Shown piece by piece: positions 1 through 8,397 of a stretch of 64,000 nucleotides of DNA. Under the pieces are notes generated by a model. That model was not told where the DNA came from, did not search any database, and was given only the letters and a program-made list of their open reading frames with translations. The stretch covers positions 62,001 through 126,000 of the forward strand of contig JAOARP010000012.1 of assembly GCA_025210525.1 (NCBI GenBank), in the 5' to 3' direction. Numbering within the stretch: position 1 is the stretch's first letter; each line of letters starts with the position of its first letter. Position numbers and translations under genes: made by a program. Source of the stretch: Marinisporobacter sp. GTDB taxonomy: Bacteria > Bacillota > Clostridia > Peptostreptococcales > Thermotaleaceae.

Positions 1-18
1 ATTTTTCTCAACTTTGTG

Positions 19-65
19 AAGGCGCTATTTGCTATTTATAAGCAAGTAGTGCCTTGTTTTATTTT
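19..65 (+). terminator. Rho-independent terminator of an upstream gene outside the window
   Basis: A 15-bp stem (19-33 with 41-55, two G-U pairs) closes a 7-nt loop and is followed by a T-rich tail. It presumably ends a plus-strand gene lying left of the window. Confidence 0.75.
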
Positions 66-372
66 ATGCTATATGCCTTATGGAATGCAAATCTTTAAAT
101 AAAGAAGCGTAGATTGTTCAGGGGAAAGTTATTCTCTATTTTTTGAAATAAGAAAATAATGGGTATATTTCCAAAATATTATAAAAAAATATCTCGATAG
201 GGAACTATAATAAAAATAATAGAGAATAGGGGGGGCAGTGTGATGACTAAAAAAGATAAAACAAATGAAACTATGGAATAAAAAGAATAAATTGTAAATA
301 TAGAAGTAGTATACCGTAAAAAGAGGCGGATTTATTTGGGTTAAGTATATATTAATGGGAAGGAGGAGAAAC
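66..372. other. Intergenic stretch without a supported gene
   Basis: This AT-rich stretch holds no convincing gene. A minus-strand reading frame across it has only low-complexity Phe/Tyr/Ile content and no ribosome binding site. A 12-codon plus-strand frame at 243 follows a G-run that resembles a ribosome binding site, but it is too short to call. The ribosome binding site of the next gene is at about 360-366. Confidence 0.5.
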
Positions 373-1311
373 ATGGAAGCGTTAATACAGGTTATGGTAT
401 TATTTTTATTGATAGGAGTAGGCTATATTTGCAAAAAGATAAAAATTATTAGCAATAACATGAATGATGATATTAGTAATTTGCTTGTATATGTGTCACT
501 TCCTGCTTTAATAATTATTTCTTTTAGTAGTTTTGAATTGTCAGATGAAATTTTAAGAGAAGGTATTAGGTTGTTGATTATATGTTTATATTTAAATGGA
601 ATATATATTGGACTTTCTTATGTTTTTACAAGATTTTTAAAGGTTAGAGGTACTACAAGAGATGTATTCCAATTTGCCTTAGTTTTTACCAATGCGGGCT
701 TTATGGGATTTCCTATTGCATATGTTGTTTTTGGAGAAATAGGGGTATTTTATATGGCTATATTCAATATGCTTAGTGATATATTTTTATGGACATTTGG
801 AGTAAGGGTTATGAGTAGACCTCTTAGAAAATATAGCAAAGAAAATGAGAGGAAAGAAGAAATGCCATTGTTAAAACAATTGATGAATCCATGTATTATT
901 GCTGTTTTTATAGGAATTGTATTTTTTATAGTTCCGTTTAAACTCCCTGCTGTTATATATAATTCGTTGGAATTAATAGGAAGTATTACTACTCCCTTAT
1001 CTATGATTTTTATTGGATCTATGCTAGGCGATTTAAAGTTTGATACTATCATTAATGATCAGAAGGTATTATTAGGTAGTTTTATAAGGTTAATCATCTT
1101 ACCATTATGTATATTGATGATTTTAAAAATAGTTAATGTTAATGGAATATTGTTGCGGATACCAGTAATTGCTACTGCCTTACCAGTAGCTGTAGGGACA
1201 TCTATTGTAGCTAAAAAATATGGAAACGATTATTATTTGGCTTCGAAGTTAGTGTTTATTAGTACTTTATTTTCTATTTTAACTATTCCTTTTTTCTTGT
1301 GGATGGTATAG
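373..1311 (+). CDS. AEC (auxin efflux carrier) family transporter
   Basis: The 312-residue product is almost entirely hydrophobic, with about ten predicted membrane segments split by a basic cytoplasmic loop near residues 150-170. The N-terminal part (an LLVYVSLPALII segment) and the NAGFMGFPIAYVVFG segment are typical of the AEC/auxin efflux carrier family (PF03547). Family members export small organic anions such as malate; the substrate here cannot be read from sequence. I start at 373 because GGAGGAG lies 7 nt upstream; an in-frame ATG at 355 would place that ribosome binding site inside the gene. It stands alone, separated from the decayed crp gene downstream. Confidence 0.85.
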   Translation: MEALIQVMVLFLLIGVGYICKKIKIISNNMNDDISNLLVYVSLPALIIISFSSFELSDEILREGIRLLIICLYLNGIYIGLSYVFTRFLKVRGTTRDVFQFALVFTNAGFMGFPIAYVVFGEIGVFYMAIFNMLSDIFLWTFGVRVMSRPLRKYSKENERKEEMPLLKQLMNPCIIAVFIGIVFFIVPFKLPAVIYNSLELIGSITTPLSMIFIGSMLGDLKFDTIINDQKVLLGSFIRLIILPLCILMILKIVNVNGILLRIPVIATALPVAVGTSIVAKKYGNDYYLASKLVFISTLFSILTIPFFLWMV

Positions 1312-1392
1312 AGGAATATAGAAATTTTTATTACAATTCAGTATAATATAGAATAATTAAAGCTTTCTAAAAATCATATGAAGGATAATTCT

Positions 1393-1875
1393 ATGTATAC
1401 GAAATGATTAGATATACTCATGAAGGTAAAATTATTTAAAAATATAGAAGTAAATGAACTCAATAATATGTTAGTTTGTTTAAGACCCAAAAAAGCAGGA
1501 TATAAGAAAAAAGAATATATTACTATGGCTCAATATCAGTTTACAGAAATAGGGATTATTGTAGAAGGCGACCGAGTAATCATTACAAAATTAAATGTAG
1601 GAAATATGTTTGGTGAAATAGTTGCTTTTTCTAATCAAAGTCAATGGATTGCTACAGTGATTGGTGTTACGGATTGTACCATATTATTTTTACCTACAGA
1701 AGAGATTGAATATCTATCCATGAAAAGTATTTGGACAAAGATTAGTGATTACTTATTAGAACAATATCATCAAATTGGGAAAAATAAGTTTATGATTCTA
1801 TTAAAAATAAGGGATGAAATAGCGCTTTTAGACATATGGAAGTTTATTACAGATCAACTTGAAAAAAATATTTAA
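1393..1875 (+). pseudogene. Decayed Crp/Fnr-family regulator, paralogue of the gene at 18096
   Basis: This is a degraded copy of the intact regulator at 18096-18785. The ancestral start (ATG 1393) is followed by a TGA at 1405 where the intact copy has a Trp codon, and the AAGGAG ribosome binding site has become AAGGAT. An open frame of 151 codons survives from ATG 1420. Against the intact copy it lacks 11 codons in the cyclic-nucleotide-binding fold, 33 codons spanning the end of the beta-barrel and the dimerisation helix, and most of the helix-turn-helix including the recognition helix. All gaps keep the frame. A short DNA-binding-deficient product from 1420 is formally possible, but no ribosome binding site precedes that ATG. 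Confidence 0.85.
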
Positions 1876-1970
1876 ATATAGTACTATGAATATGAATATA
1901 AGTATAAGTTATATATCTATATGAATAGATATATTGAAAATATTAGCATAGGAAAGCGATACTCCTCAAG

Positions 1971-2010
1971 AATACTATTTCTAAATAAAAAGGAAGTAGT
2001 ATTTTTATAT
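1971..2010 (+). terminator. Probable rho-independent terminator or leader attenuator upstream of the Pel cluster
   Basis: An 11-bp stem (1971-1981 with 1993-2003, one G-U) is followed by a T-rich tail. It could end transcription from the crp remnant or act in the leader of the exopolysaccharide operon. The sequence just upstream matches no c-di-GMP riboswitch class that I recognise. Confidence 0.5.
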
Positions 2011-2075
2011 ATTATAAGAAATTTCAGTATAATACTATAATATGTAAATTAAATTCCGCATAAAGGGGGAATAAG

Positions 2076-4289
2076 ATGAAAGTTCTGATCACAGGGGGAT
2101 ACGGATTTATAGGATCTCATGTTGTAGAGCGATTTTATAAAGAAGGGTATGAAATCTATATAATAGATAATCTTTCTACAGGAAATAAAAAAAATGTAAA
2201 GGTAAAGCATAAGTTTTATGTATTAGATATTATAGATCATAAATGTGAAGAAATTTTTTCAACAGTTAAGTTTGATGTAGTAGTTCATTTAGCTGCTCAT
2301 ATTGATGCAGCTGCTTCCGTAGAAAAACCAGATTTTGATGCTACTTCCAATATTTTAGGTTTAATTAATATATTAAAACTTTCAAGTAAATATGAGGTAA
2401 AGAAATTCATAATGGCATCATCTGCTGCTATATATGGAGACAATGAAGAAATACCTTTAGCAGAAGATTCAGCTATAGGGCCTATATCTCCTTATGGGGT
2501 AAGTAAATTGACAGGGGAAAAGTATTGTGAATTATGGAAAAACACATATGGATTAGAAACGGTTTGTCTTAGATTTTCTAATGTATATGGACCAAGGCAG
2601 TCATTAAAAGGTGAGGGTGGCGTTGTTGCTATTTTCATGAACAATCTTTTTTCAGGAAAAGAATCATTCATATATGGTACGGGAGAGCAAACAAGAGATT
2701 TTATATATGTTGAGGATGTTGTAGATGCTATATATAAATGTTGTGATTATTCCCATAGTCATGTAATTAATGTATCTGTAGATACTCAATATAGTGTAAT
2801 AAATCTAATAGATGCAATAAAAAGAGTACATGGAGATATGAATTTTAAACATGAGGAACCTAGAAAAGGAGATATATTGCATTCAAGATTGTCTAATAAA
2901 AGAGCAATGAACGAATTAAATTGGTCACCCTTATATACATTAGAGGAAGGAGTTGCTAAGACCTATAAATGGTATAAGGAATATTTTAAAGAAAGTAATT
3001 TATCAAAAGGAAAAAGTGATAATAAGGAAAATAAAAATTTAGAAAAGGGTAAAAAAAAAATTATAAAAAAGATATTACCATATATTGAAAATATATTGAG
3101 CTTCATGATAGTTGTGTTTTTAACAGAATATGCAAAAAGAAAAGGAATAGAAATTTCTATAGATATTAAATTAGCCTATATTATTATTATAGGAATTATT
3201 TATCCATCAAAACAGGTAGCTATATCTATCCTATTATCTTGTTTATTATTTATTTTTGAGAATAAACATATAGGACATGATATGATCTCTCTTATTTATA
3301 ATGTAAATACACTACTACATTTTAGTTTATATATATTTGTAGGAACTGTATTAGGCTATGCTACAGACAATAGAATGATTGAAATAGAAAATAAACAAGA
3401 TGAAATAGAAGAAATAAAAGAGAAATTCAATTTTCTTTATGAAATGCATAATGAAAGTAAAATTGTTAGAAAAGAACTACAAGAACAGATTCTAAATGCA
3501 GAGGATAGCTTTGGAAAAATATATAAAATTACGAGTACATTAGACGCATTAGAGCCTGAAAAGATATTTAGCGAAACAGTGGGTGTTATAGAAGAGATTA
3601 TGAAAGGGGAAGATGTGTTTATTTTTTCTGTTGCTAGAGGACAAGAGTATTTAAGACTTATTTCTAAATCCCAAAATAGCAATATAAATCTTCCTAAATC
3701 CATAAAAATAAAAGATTACTTTGAAATAGAAAAATTAATGCATACAAAAGAGATATTTGTGAATCGAGAGTTAAAAGAGAAATTACCAATGATCATGGCA
3801 CCAATCATAGTGAAGGATCAAGTAATAGCAATAATAGCAATTTATAATATGGCCTTTGAAGCTATGGCTTTGTATAAACAGAATCTTTTTAAAGTTGTTA
3901 CGAATATGATAACAGCAGCGCTTGCTCGAGCTTACGAGTATGAGCAAGCCATAGATGATGAAAAATATGTTGGTGAAACGTTCGTTTTAAAATATGAATA
4001 TTTTAACAGATTGCTTCAAAATAAAATCTTTGCAAGACAAAAAAATAATACAGAATTTGTACTACTAAAGATAGTAGAAAATGAGTGGAGAGGGAATCGG
4101 ATATGGGAAAAATTGAAAAATTCAATAAGAGAGTTAGATTATATAGGAGTAAATAGCAAAGATGAATTGTTTCTGTTGGCATCTAATACACAATTAGAAG
4201 AGTCAAAAATTCTTATTGAAAGATTAAAAAAAATCAATATCCATGCAAAAACTGTAGAAGAGGACGAATATTATGGTATTGTTCATTAA
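2076..4289 (+). CDS. pelD: UDP-hexose epimerase fused to a PelD-like c-di-GMP receptor
   Basis: This 737-residue protein joins two functions. Residues 1-305 are an extended short-chain epimerase (GalE-like): NAD-binding TGGYGFIG at 6-13, catalytic SS at 115-116 and YxxxK at 140-144. A Lys-rich linker (about 305-335) leads to a PelD-like half: about four membrane segments (338-428), a coiled coil, a GAF domain (about 465-620) and a C-terminal degenerate GGDEF domain. In the latter GGDEF is replaced by NSKDE (693-697), so it cannot make c-di-GMP, but the inhibitory-site motif RxxD (RELD, 685-688) is kept, the c-di-GMP binding signature of PelD. The epimerase probably supplies UDP-GalNAc or UDP-Gal to the Pel synthase. 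It heads the cluster, and the next gene overlaps it by 17 nt. Confidence 0.85.
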   Translation: MKVLITGGYGFIGSHVVERFYKEGYEIYIIDNLSTGNKKNVKVKHKFYVLDIIDHKCEEIFSTVKFDVVVHLAAHIDAAASVEKPDFDATSNILGLINILKLSSKYEVKKFIMASSAAIYGDNEEIPLAEDSAIGPISPYGVSKLTGEKYCELWKNTYGLETVCLRFSNVYGPRQSLKGEGGVVAIFMNNLFSGKESFIYGTGEQTRDFIYVEDVVDAIYKCCDYSHSHVINVSVDTQYSVINLIDAIKRVHGDMNFKHEEPRKGDILHSRLSNKRAMNELNWSPLYTLEEGVAKTYKWYKEYFKESNLSKGKSDNKENKNLEKGKKKIIKKILPYIENILSFMIVVFLTEYAKRKGIEISIDIKLAYIIIIGIIYPSKQVAISILLSCLLFIFENKHIGHDMISLIYNVNTLLHFSLYIFVGTVLGYATDNRMIEIENKQDEIEEIKEKFNFLYEMHNESKIVRKELQEQILNAEDSFGKIYKITSTLDALEPEKIFSETVGVIEEIMKGEDVFIFSVARGQEYLRLISKSQNSNINLPKSIKIKDYFEIEKLMHTKEIFVNRELKEKLPMIMAPIIVKDQVIAIIAIYNMAFEAMALYKQNLFKVVTNMITAALARAYEYEQAIDDEKYVGETFVLKYEYFNRLLQNKIFARQKNNTEFVLLKIVENEWRGNRIWEKLKNSIRELDYIGVNSKDELFLLASNTQLEESKILIERLKKINIHAKTVEEDEYYGIVH

Positions 4290-5151
4290 AATACATTTAG
4301 TAACAAGTGTGTTTATGTTTTTTTTAGGAATTAATAAAATAAATAAGCAGGAAAGGTTCTGCAACTTTATGATTACCCTATTTTTTCCTATTGTGGGACA
4401 TTGGGTGGTTTTGATATTATATTTATTAAGAGATAAAAAAGTTAAAAACATTGAAATGGAGGACATGGAAGAACAATTACACATATTGTTTACAGATCGA
4501 TTTAGTAGAGAGAGAGATACAAGAATCGTTCCCCTCGAAGAAACTTTATTTATGAATGATACGAAGGTAAAAAGATACCAATTATTAGATGCTATGAAAA
4601 GAGATTCTAGTGGATATATAGATGTTTTAAAAATAGCCCTTAGGGATGAAGATGTAGAAACATCCCATTATGCAGCATCTGCAATAGATAAGATAAAAAG
4701 AGAGTTTGATTTAAAGCTTCAACAATTTTCTGTGGAGTATGAAAAAAACAAAAAAGAAGAGAAACTCTTAATAGGATATTCTGATATTCTTGAGGAATAT
4801 ATAAACAGCAAGTTATTAGACGAAGAGGAACATGAATATAAAATAATCATAGGTACACATATTCAAGTATTAGAAAATATTTTAAAAGTAACCCAAAATA
4901 AAGAGATTTATTACAAAAAGATTATTGATCTTTTATTTACAATAAAAGATTTAGAAAGAGCAAATAAATATTGTAAAGAATTTATAAAAAATTACAAAAC
5001 TGAGAATGCATATATATCTAATTTGAGATATTATTTTGTCGTAAGAGATAAAGAAAATTTCCAAAAATGCTTTGATGAATTATTAAAATCTTCAATAAAG
5101 CTTTCGAATAAAGGCATTGAAATTATTAGATTCTGGTTGGAGGCTAGTTAA
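4273..5151 (+). CDS. pelE: PelE-like membrane protein with helical repeats
   Basis: The 292-residue protein has two N-terminal membrane helices (about 3-20 and 30-50) and a long charged, helix-rich cytoplasmic part that resembles TPR or HEAT repeats. Position and architecture match PelE, the scaffold of the Pel synthase that pairs with PelD. It overlaps the end of pelD by 17 nt and abuts pelA, implying translational coupling. Sequence conservation of PelE is low, so the call rests mainly on layout and neighbours. Confidence 0.72.
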   Translation: MVLFIKIHLVTSVFMFFLGINKINKQERFCNFMITLFFPIVGHWVVLILYLLRDKKVKNIEMEDMEEQLHILFTDRFSRERDTRIVPLEETLFMNDTKVKRYQLLDAMKRDSSGYIDVLKIALRDEDVETSHYAASAIDKIKREFDLKLQQFSVEYEKNKKEEKLLIGYSDILEEYINSKLLDEEEHEYKIIIGTHIQVLENILKVTQNKEIYYKKIIDLLFTIKDLERANKYCKEFIKNYKTENAYISNLRYYFVVRDKENFQKCFDELLKSSIKLSNKGIEIIRFWLEAS

Positions 5152-6981
5152 ATGGGATATAAAAAAACTATATTTTTCATATTGTTATTTGTGAGCATCT
5201 TAGCAGCTGCAATTTCAATTACAGGATCAGATTTTCTTATGAGGTTAAATTCAAATGAAAATATAACTATTATAGATAGCGATCAAGAGTTAGGAGAACA
5301 AATTGATTCGAGTATATTGAGTAGTATTCCTTTAAATAAGTATTTGATTATATATGATTCTAAAAAGGAACATCTAATGGAATCAAAAAAATATATTCAA
5401 AATGTACTTGATTATGCAAAAAAAGAGTATGATCTTATAGATGTGGAGGATGTTTCACAAATTAATCATGGATACAATGCTGTTATCATGGTAATCGAAG
5501 ATATCAATCAACTAAAGGATATGGATAATTTGATGGAATATATACTAGAAGGCGGTAATGCTTTTTTTCCTTATAAGTTAGAGCCTGTAGGAAATTTTAA
5601 CAATATCAGTAGAAAACTTGGTATTTTAGATTTTGGATATTATGCGGATGCTAGTGGTATCCGTTTAGTTGATAATGTGATGATTAAAGGGACAGGTTTT
5701 GAAATAAGGGACAGAAAATTAATAGAAAATGCATCTTTAAAAGTAACTTTAACGAAGGATTGTAAAAAATATGCAGAGTCTATAGAAGGGGTTCCGTTGC
5801 TTTGGAAAAAACCTTATGGACAAGGGAATATTGTATATTTTAATGGTACTATGTTAGATGATAAAACGAGTAAAGGTTTGATAGCAGGAGCTATTAGCTT
5901 ACTTGAAGACGAATATATTTATCCAATTATGAACGCAAAAATTAGTTATATTGATGATTTTCCAGCCCCAGTTCCATTAGGGAAGCATAAAAATATTCAA
6001 AATGAATTTGATGGAACTGTTCCAGAATTTTTTAGAGATGTTTGGTGGCCAGATATCCTTGAATTATCACATAAGTATAATTTGATTTATACAGCTGTCA
6101 TGATTGGAACTTATAATGATGATGTTAAAAATATAAGTCAAAAAGGTTTTGATTTGACTATGAATGATTTAGTTTATTATGGAAGAGAAGTACTTAATGC
6201 TGGAGGTGAACTAGGGATTCATGGTTATAATCATCAACCACTAGCAACGAAAGAGCTATTTGACAAAGAGCTTAACTACAAACCATGGGAAAACTCTGAT
6301 AGGATGATAAAAGCTATCCAAGAAGTAGATCAATTAGCTAAAAAGGCTTTTCCAAATTATAAATTTCGAGTATATGTACCACCGTCAAATATATTATATC
6401 CAGAAGGAAAGAAGGCCCTTTTAGAATCGAATACGGATATTAAAATAGTAGGATCCGTGAATAATGGAGATGGAGATCCTGATTCTTATGTACAGGAATT
6501 TGAAGTATCTTCAGATGGTATGATTGAATTTCCTAGATTGACTTCTGGATATATAGATACAGATGAAAATAGATGGGGGATATTAAGTGGTGTGATGACT
6601 TATGGGTATTTTTCTCATTTCATTCATCCAGATGATATATTAGATGATAACAGAAACTATGGTAAAGAGTGGAGTGAACTTTTTAAAAGCTATACTCGAA
6701 TGAATAAAGATGTATTTGATAATTATAGATGGCTAAGAGCCATGACTGCATCAGATGGTGTAAATGAAATGATTAAATATTTAAAATGTGAACCTAAATA
6801 TAAAATAGAAGAGTATACTACCACTATTTATTGTAATAATTTTTATGATGAAGCATATTTCGTCCTAAGAACCGAAAAAGAAATAGAGTCTCTTGAAAAC
6901 TGTCATATAGAAGAAATAGATAAAAATATTTATTTAATAAAGGTAAATGAACCTATATGTAAAATAAATTATAGAAGGTGA
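5152..6981 (+). CDS. pelA: PelA-type polysaccharide deacetylase (deacetylase-only form)
   Basis: The 609-residue protein has an N-terminal membrane anchor or uncleaved signal (about 5-25), an alpha/beta domain (about 60-250) and a deacetylase domain. The metal-site motifs are visible: Asp pair 268-269 in SYIDDFP and His 357/361 in GIHGYNH. It should act outside the membrane, removing acetyl groups from the nascent polymer. Unlike Pseudomonas PelA it has no glycosidase domain; the Gram-positive Pel operons described in Bacillus cereus also carry a deacetylase-only PelA. A separate secreted glycosidase lies at the end of this cluster. The start directly follows the pelE stop, with GGAGG 8 nt upstream. 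Confidence 0.85.
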   Translation: MGYKKTIFFILLFVSILAAAISITGSDFLMRLNSNENITIIDSDQELGEQIDSSILSSIPLNKYLIIYDSKKEHLMESKKYIQNVLDYAKKEYDLIDVEDVSQINHGYNAVIMVIEDINQLKDMDNLMEYILEGGNAFFPYKLEPVGNFNNISRKLGILDFGYYADASGIRLVDNVMIKGTGFEIRDRKLIENASLKVTLTKDCKKYAESIEGVPLLWKKPYGQGNIVYFNGTMLDDKTSKGLIAGAISLLEDEYIYPIMNAKISYIDDFPAPVPLGKHKNIQNEFDGTVPEFFRDVWWPDILELSHKYNLIYTAVMIGTYNDDVKNISQKGFDLTMNDLVYYGREVLNAGGELGIHGYNHQPLATKELFDKELNYKPWENSDRMIKAIQEVDQLAKKAFPNYKFRVYVPPSNILYPEGKKALLESNTDIKIVGSVNNGDGDPDSYVQEFEVSSDGMIEFPRLTSGYIDTDENRWGILSGVMTYGYFSHFIHPDDILDDNRNYGKEWSELFKSYTRMNKDVFDNYRWLRAMTASDGVNEMIKYLKCEPKYKIEEYTTTIYCNNFYDEAYFVLRTEKEIESLENCHIEEIDKNIYLIKVNEPICKINYRR

Positions 6982-6985
6982 TAGG

Positions 6986-8395
6986 ATGCGTATATGCATA
7001 TTTGCAGAAGGTAGTTATCCGTATGTATTAGGAGGGGTATCTAGCTGGATTAATACATTAGTTAGTTCTTGTCCTGAACATGAATTTATTATCTATGCAA
7101 TTAGTGCTGAGTCTAAAAATAAAGGTCAATATAGATATAAATTTCCTCCAAATATAGTAGAAATAGTAGATGTTTTTTTAGACCAAATAGAACTTAAAGG
7201 AAAGCAAAAAGGAAAAAGATATAAGCTAGAAGAAAAACAGTATGAAGCTGTAAAAGAGCTTATGAATGGAGAAAAATTTTCTTGGGAAGATATTTTTGAT
7301 TTTTTCAAAGAGAAAAAATTTAAAAATATAGCAGACTTTTTTATGAGTAGAAATATCTTTGATGTTATTAAAAATACTTATATTAAAAAATACCCCTATA
7401 CGCCTTTTACAGAATTTATTTGGACCATGCGTTCTATGTATTTATGTTTATTTTATTTGCTTATGCAGGATTTACCAAATGCTGATATATACCATAGCGT
7501 TTCTACAGGTTATGCTGGAGTATTGGGGAGTTATGGGAAATATTTATTTAATAAACCATTTATATTATCAGAACATGGGATCTATACAAGAGAAAGAGAA
7601 GAAGAAATTATTAGAGCCAATTGGGTAAAGGGGTACTATAAAGATATATGGATTAAATATTTTTATAATTTGTCTAAGTGCTCTTATGACAAGGCAGATG
7701 TTATCACTTCTTTATTTAATAATAATAAAAAATTGCAAGTAGAATTAGGGGCGAAGGAAGAAAAAATATGTATTATACCTAATGGTGTTTCTATTGAAAG
7801 ATTTAATGACCTACTAACTAAAGAAGATAAAAATATTATTAACATTGGAGCCATTATTAGAGTCGTTCCTATAAAAGATATTAAGACAATGATCAGAAGC
7901 TTTAGCCTTGTTAAAAAGGAAATCAAAGAAGCTGTATTTTATATTATGGGACCTATTGAAGAGGACCCAGAATATTATGAAGAATGTTTACAGATGGTAG
8001 AATATATGAACTTAAAAGATGTCCATTTTACAGGAGCTATAAACATAACAGAATATATAGGGAAAATGGATATACTTACATTAACAAGTATAAGTGAAGG
8101 ACAACCTATTGGACTAATGGAAGGAATGGCAGCTAAAAAGCCTCATGTTACTACGAATGTAGGAGATTGTCAGGATTTACTATATGGGATAGATGATGGT
8201 TATGGGAATGCTGGCTTTGTAGAGTATGTAATGGATTATAATGGTATAGCCAAATCTATTATAAAATTATGTAATAATGAAAGTTTAAGAAAACAAATGG
8301 GGCAAAATGGATATGATAGGATTTCAGATTTATATAGAAAAGAAGATTTTATTATGCAATATAAAAATCTATATAAGAAGCTTGGAAGTGAATAA
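6986..8395 (+). CDS. pelF: PelF glycosyltransferase (GT4)
   Basis: This 469-residue GT-B fold enzyme begins with the PelF signature (EGSYPYVLGGVSSW, residues 8-21) and contains SEHGIYTREREEE. The retaining GT4 motif E-X7-E is at Glu371/Glu379. PelF polymerises UDP-activated N-acetylhexosamine on the cytoplasmic face and works with PelD, PelE and PelG. It sits 4 nt after pelA with an AAGGTGATAGG ribosome binding site, and pelG starts 2 nt after its stop. Confidence 0.92.
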   Translation: MRICIFAEGSYPYVLGGVSSWINTLVSSCPEHEFIIYAISAESKNKGQYRYKFPPNIVEIVDVFLDQIELKGKQKGKRYKLEEKQYEAVKELMNGEKFSWEDIFDFFKEKKFKNIADFFMSRNIFDVIKNTYIKKYPYTPFTEFIWTMRSMYLCLFYLLMQDLPNADIYHSVSTGYAGVLGSYGKYLFNKPFILSEHGIYTREREEEIIRANWVKGYYKDIWIKYFYNLSKCSYDKADVITSLFNNNKKLQVELGAKEEKICIIPNGVSIERFNDLLTKEDKNIINIGAIIRVVPIKDIKTMIRSFSLVKKEIKEAVFYIMGPIEEDPEYYEECLQMVEYMNLKDVHFTGAINITEYIGKMDILTLTSISEGQPIGLMEGMAAKKPHVTTNVGDCQDLLYGIDDGYGNAGFVEYVMDYNGIAKSIIKLCNNESLRKQMGQNGYDRISDLYRKEDFIMQYKNLYKKLGSE

Positions 8396-8397
8396 TT

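Noticed and set aside
243-281. 12-codon frame after a G-rich run
   Set aside because: Too short, no similarity I recognise; the G-run could be chance.
129-374. 81-codon minus-strand open frame
   Set aside because: Low-complexity Phe/Tyr/Ile product typical of AT-rich noncoding DNA, no ribosome binding site, overlaps the AEC gene start.
1876-2075. c-di-GMP riboswitch controlling the Pel cluster
   Set aside because: An attractive idea, but neither GEMM-I nor GEMM-II core sequences are present; reported only as an unassigned leader.
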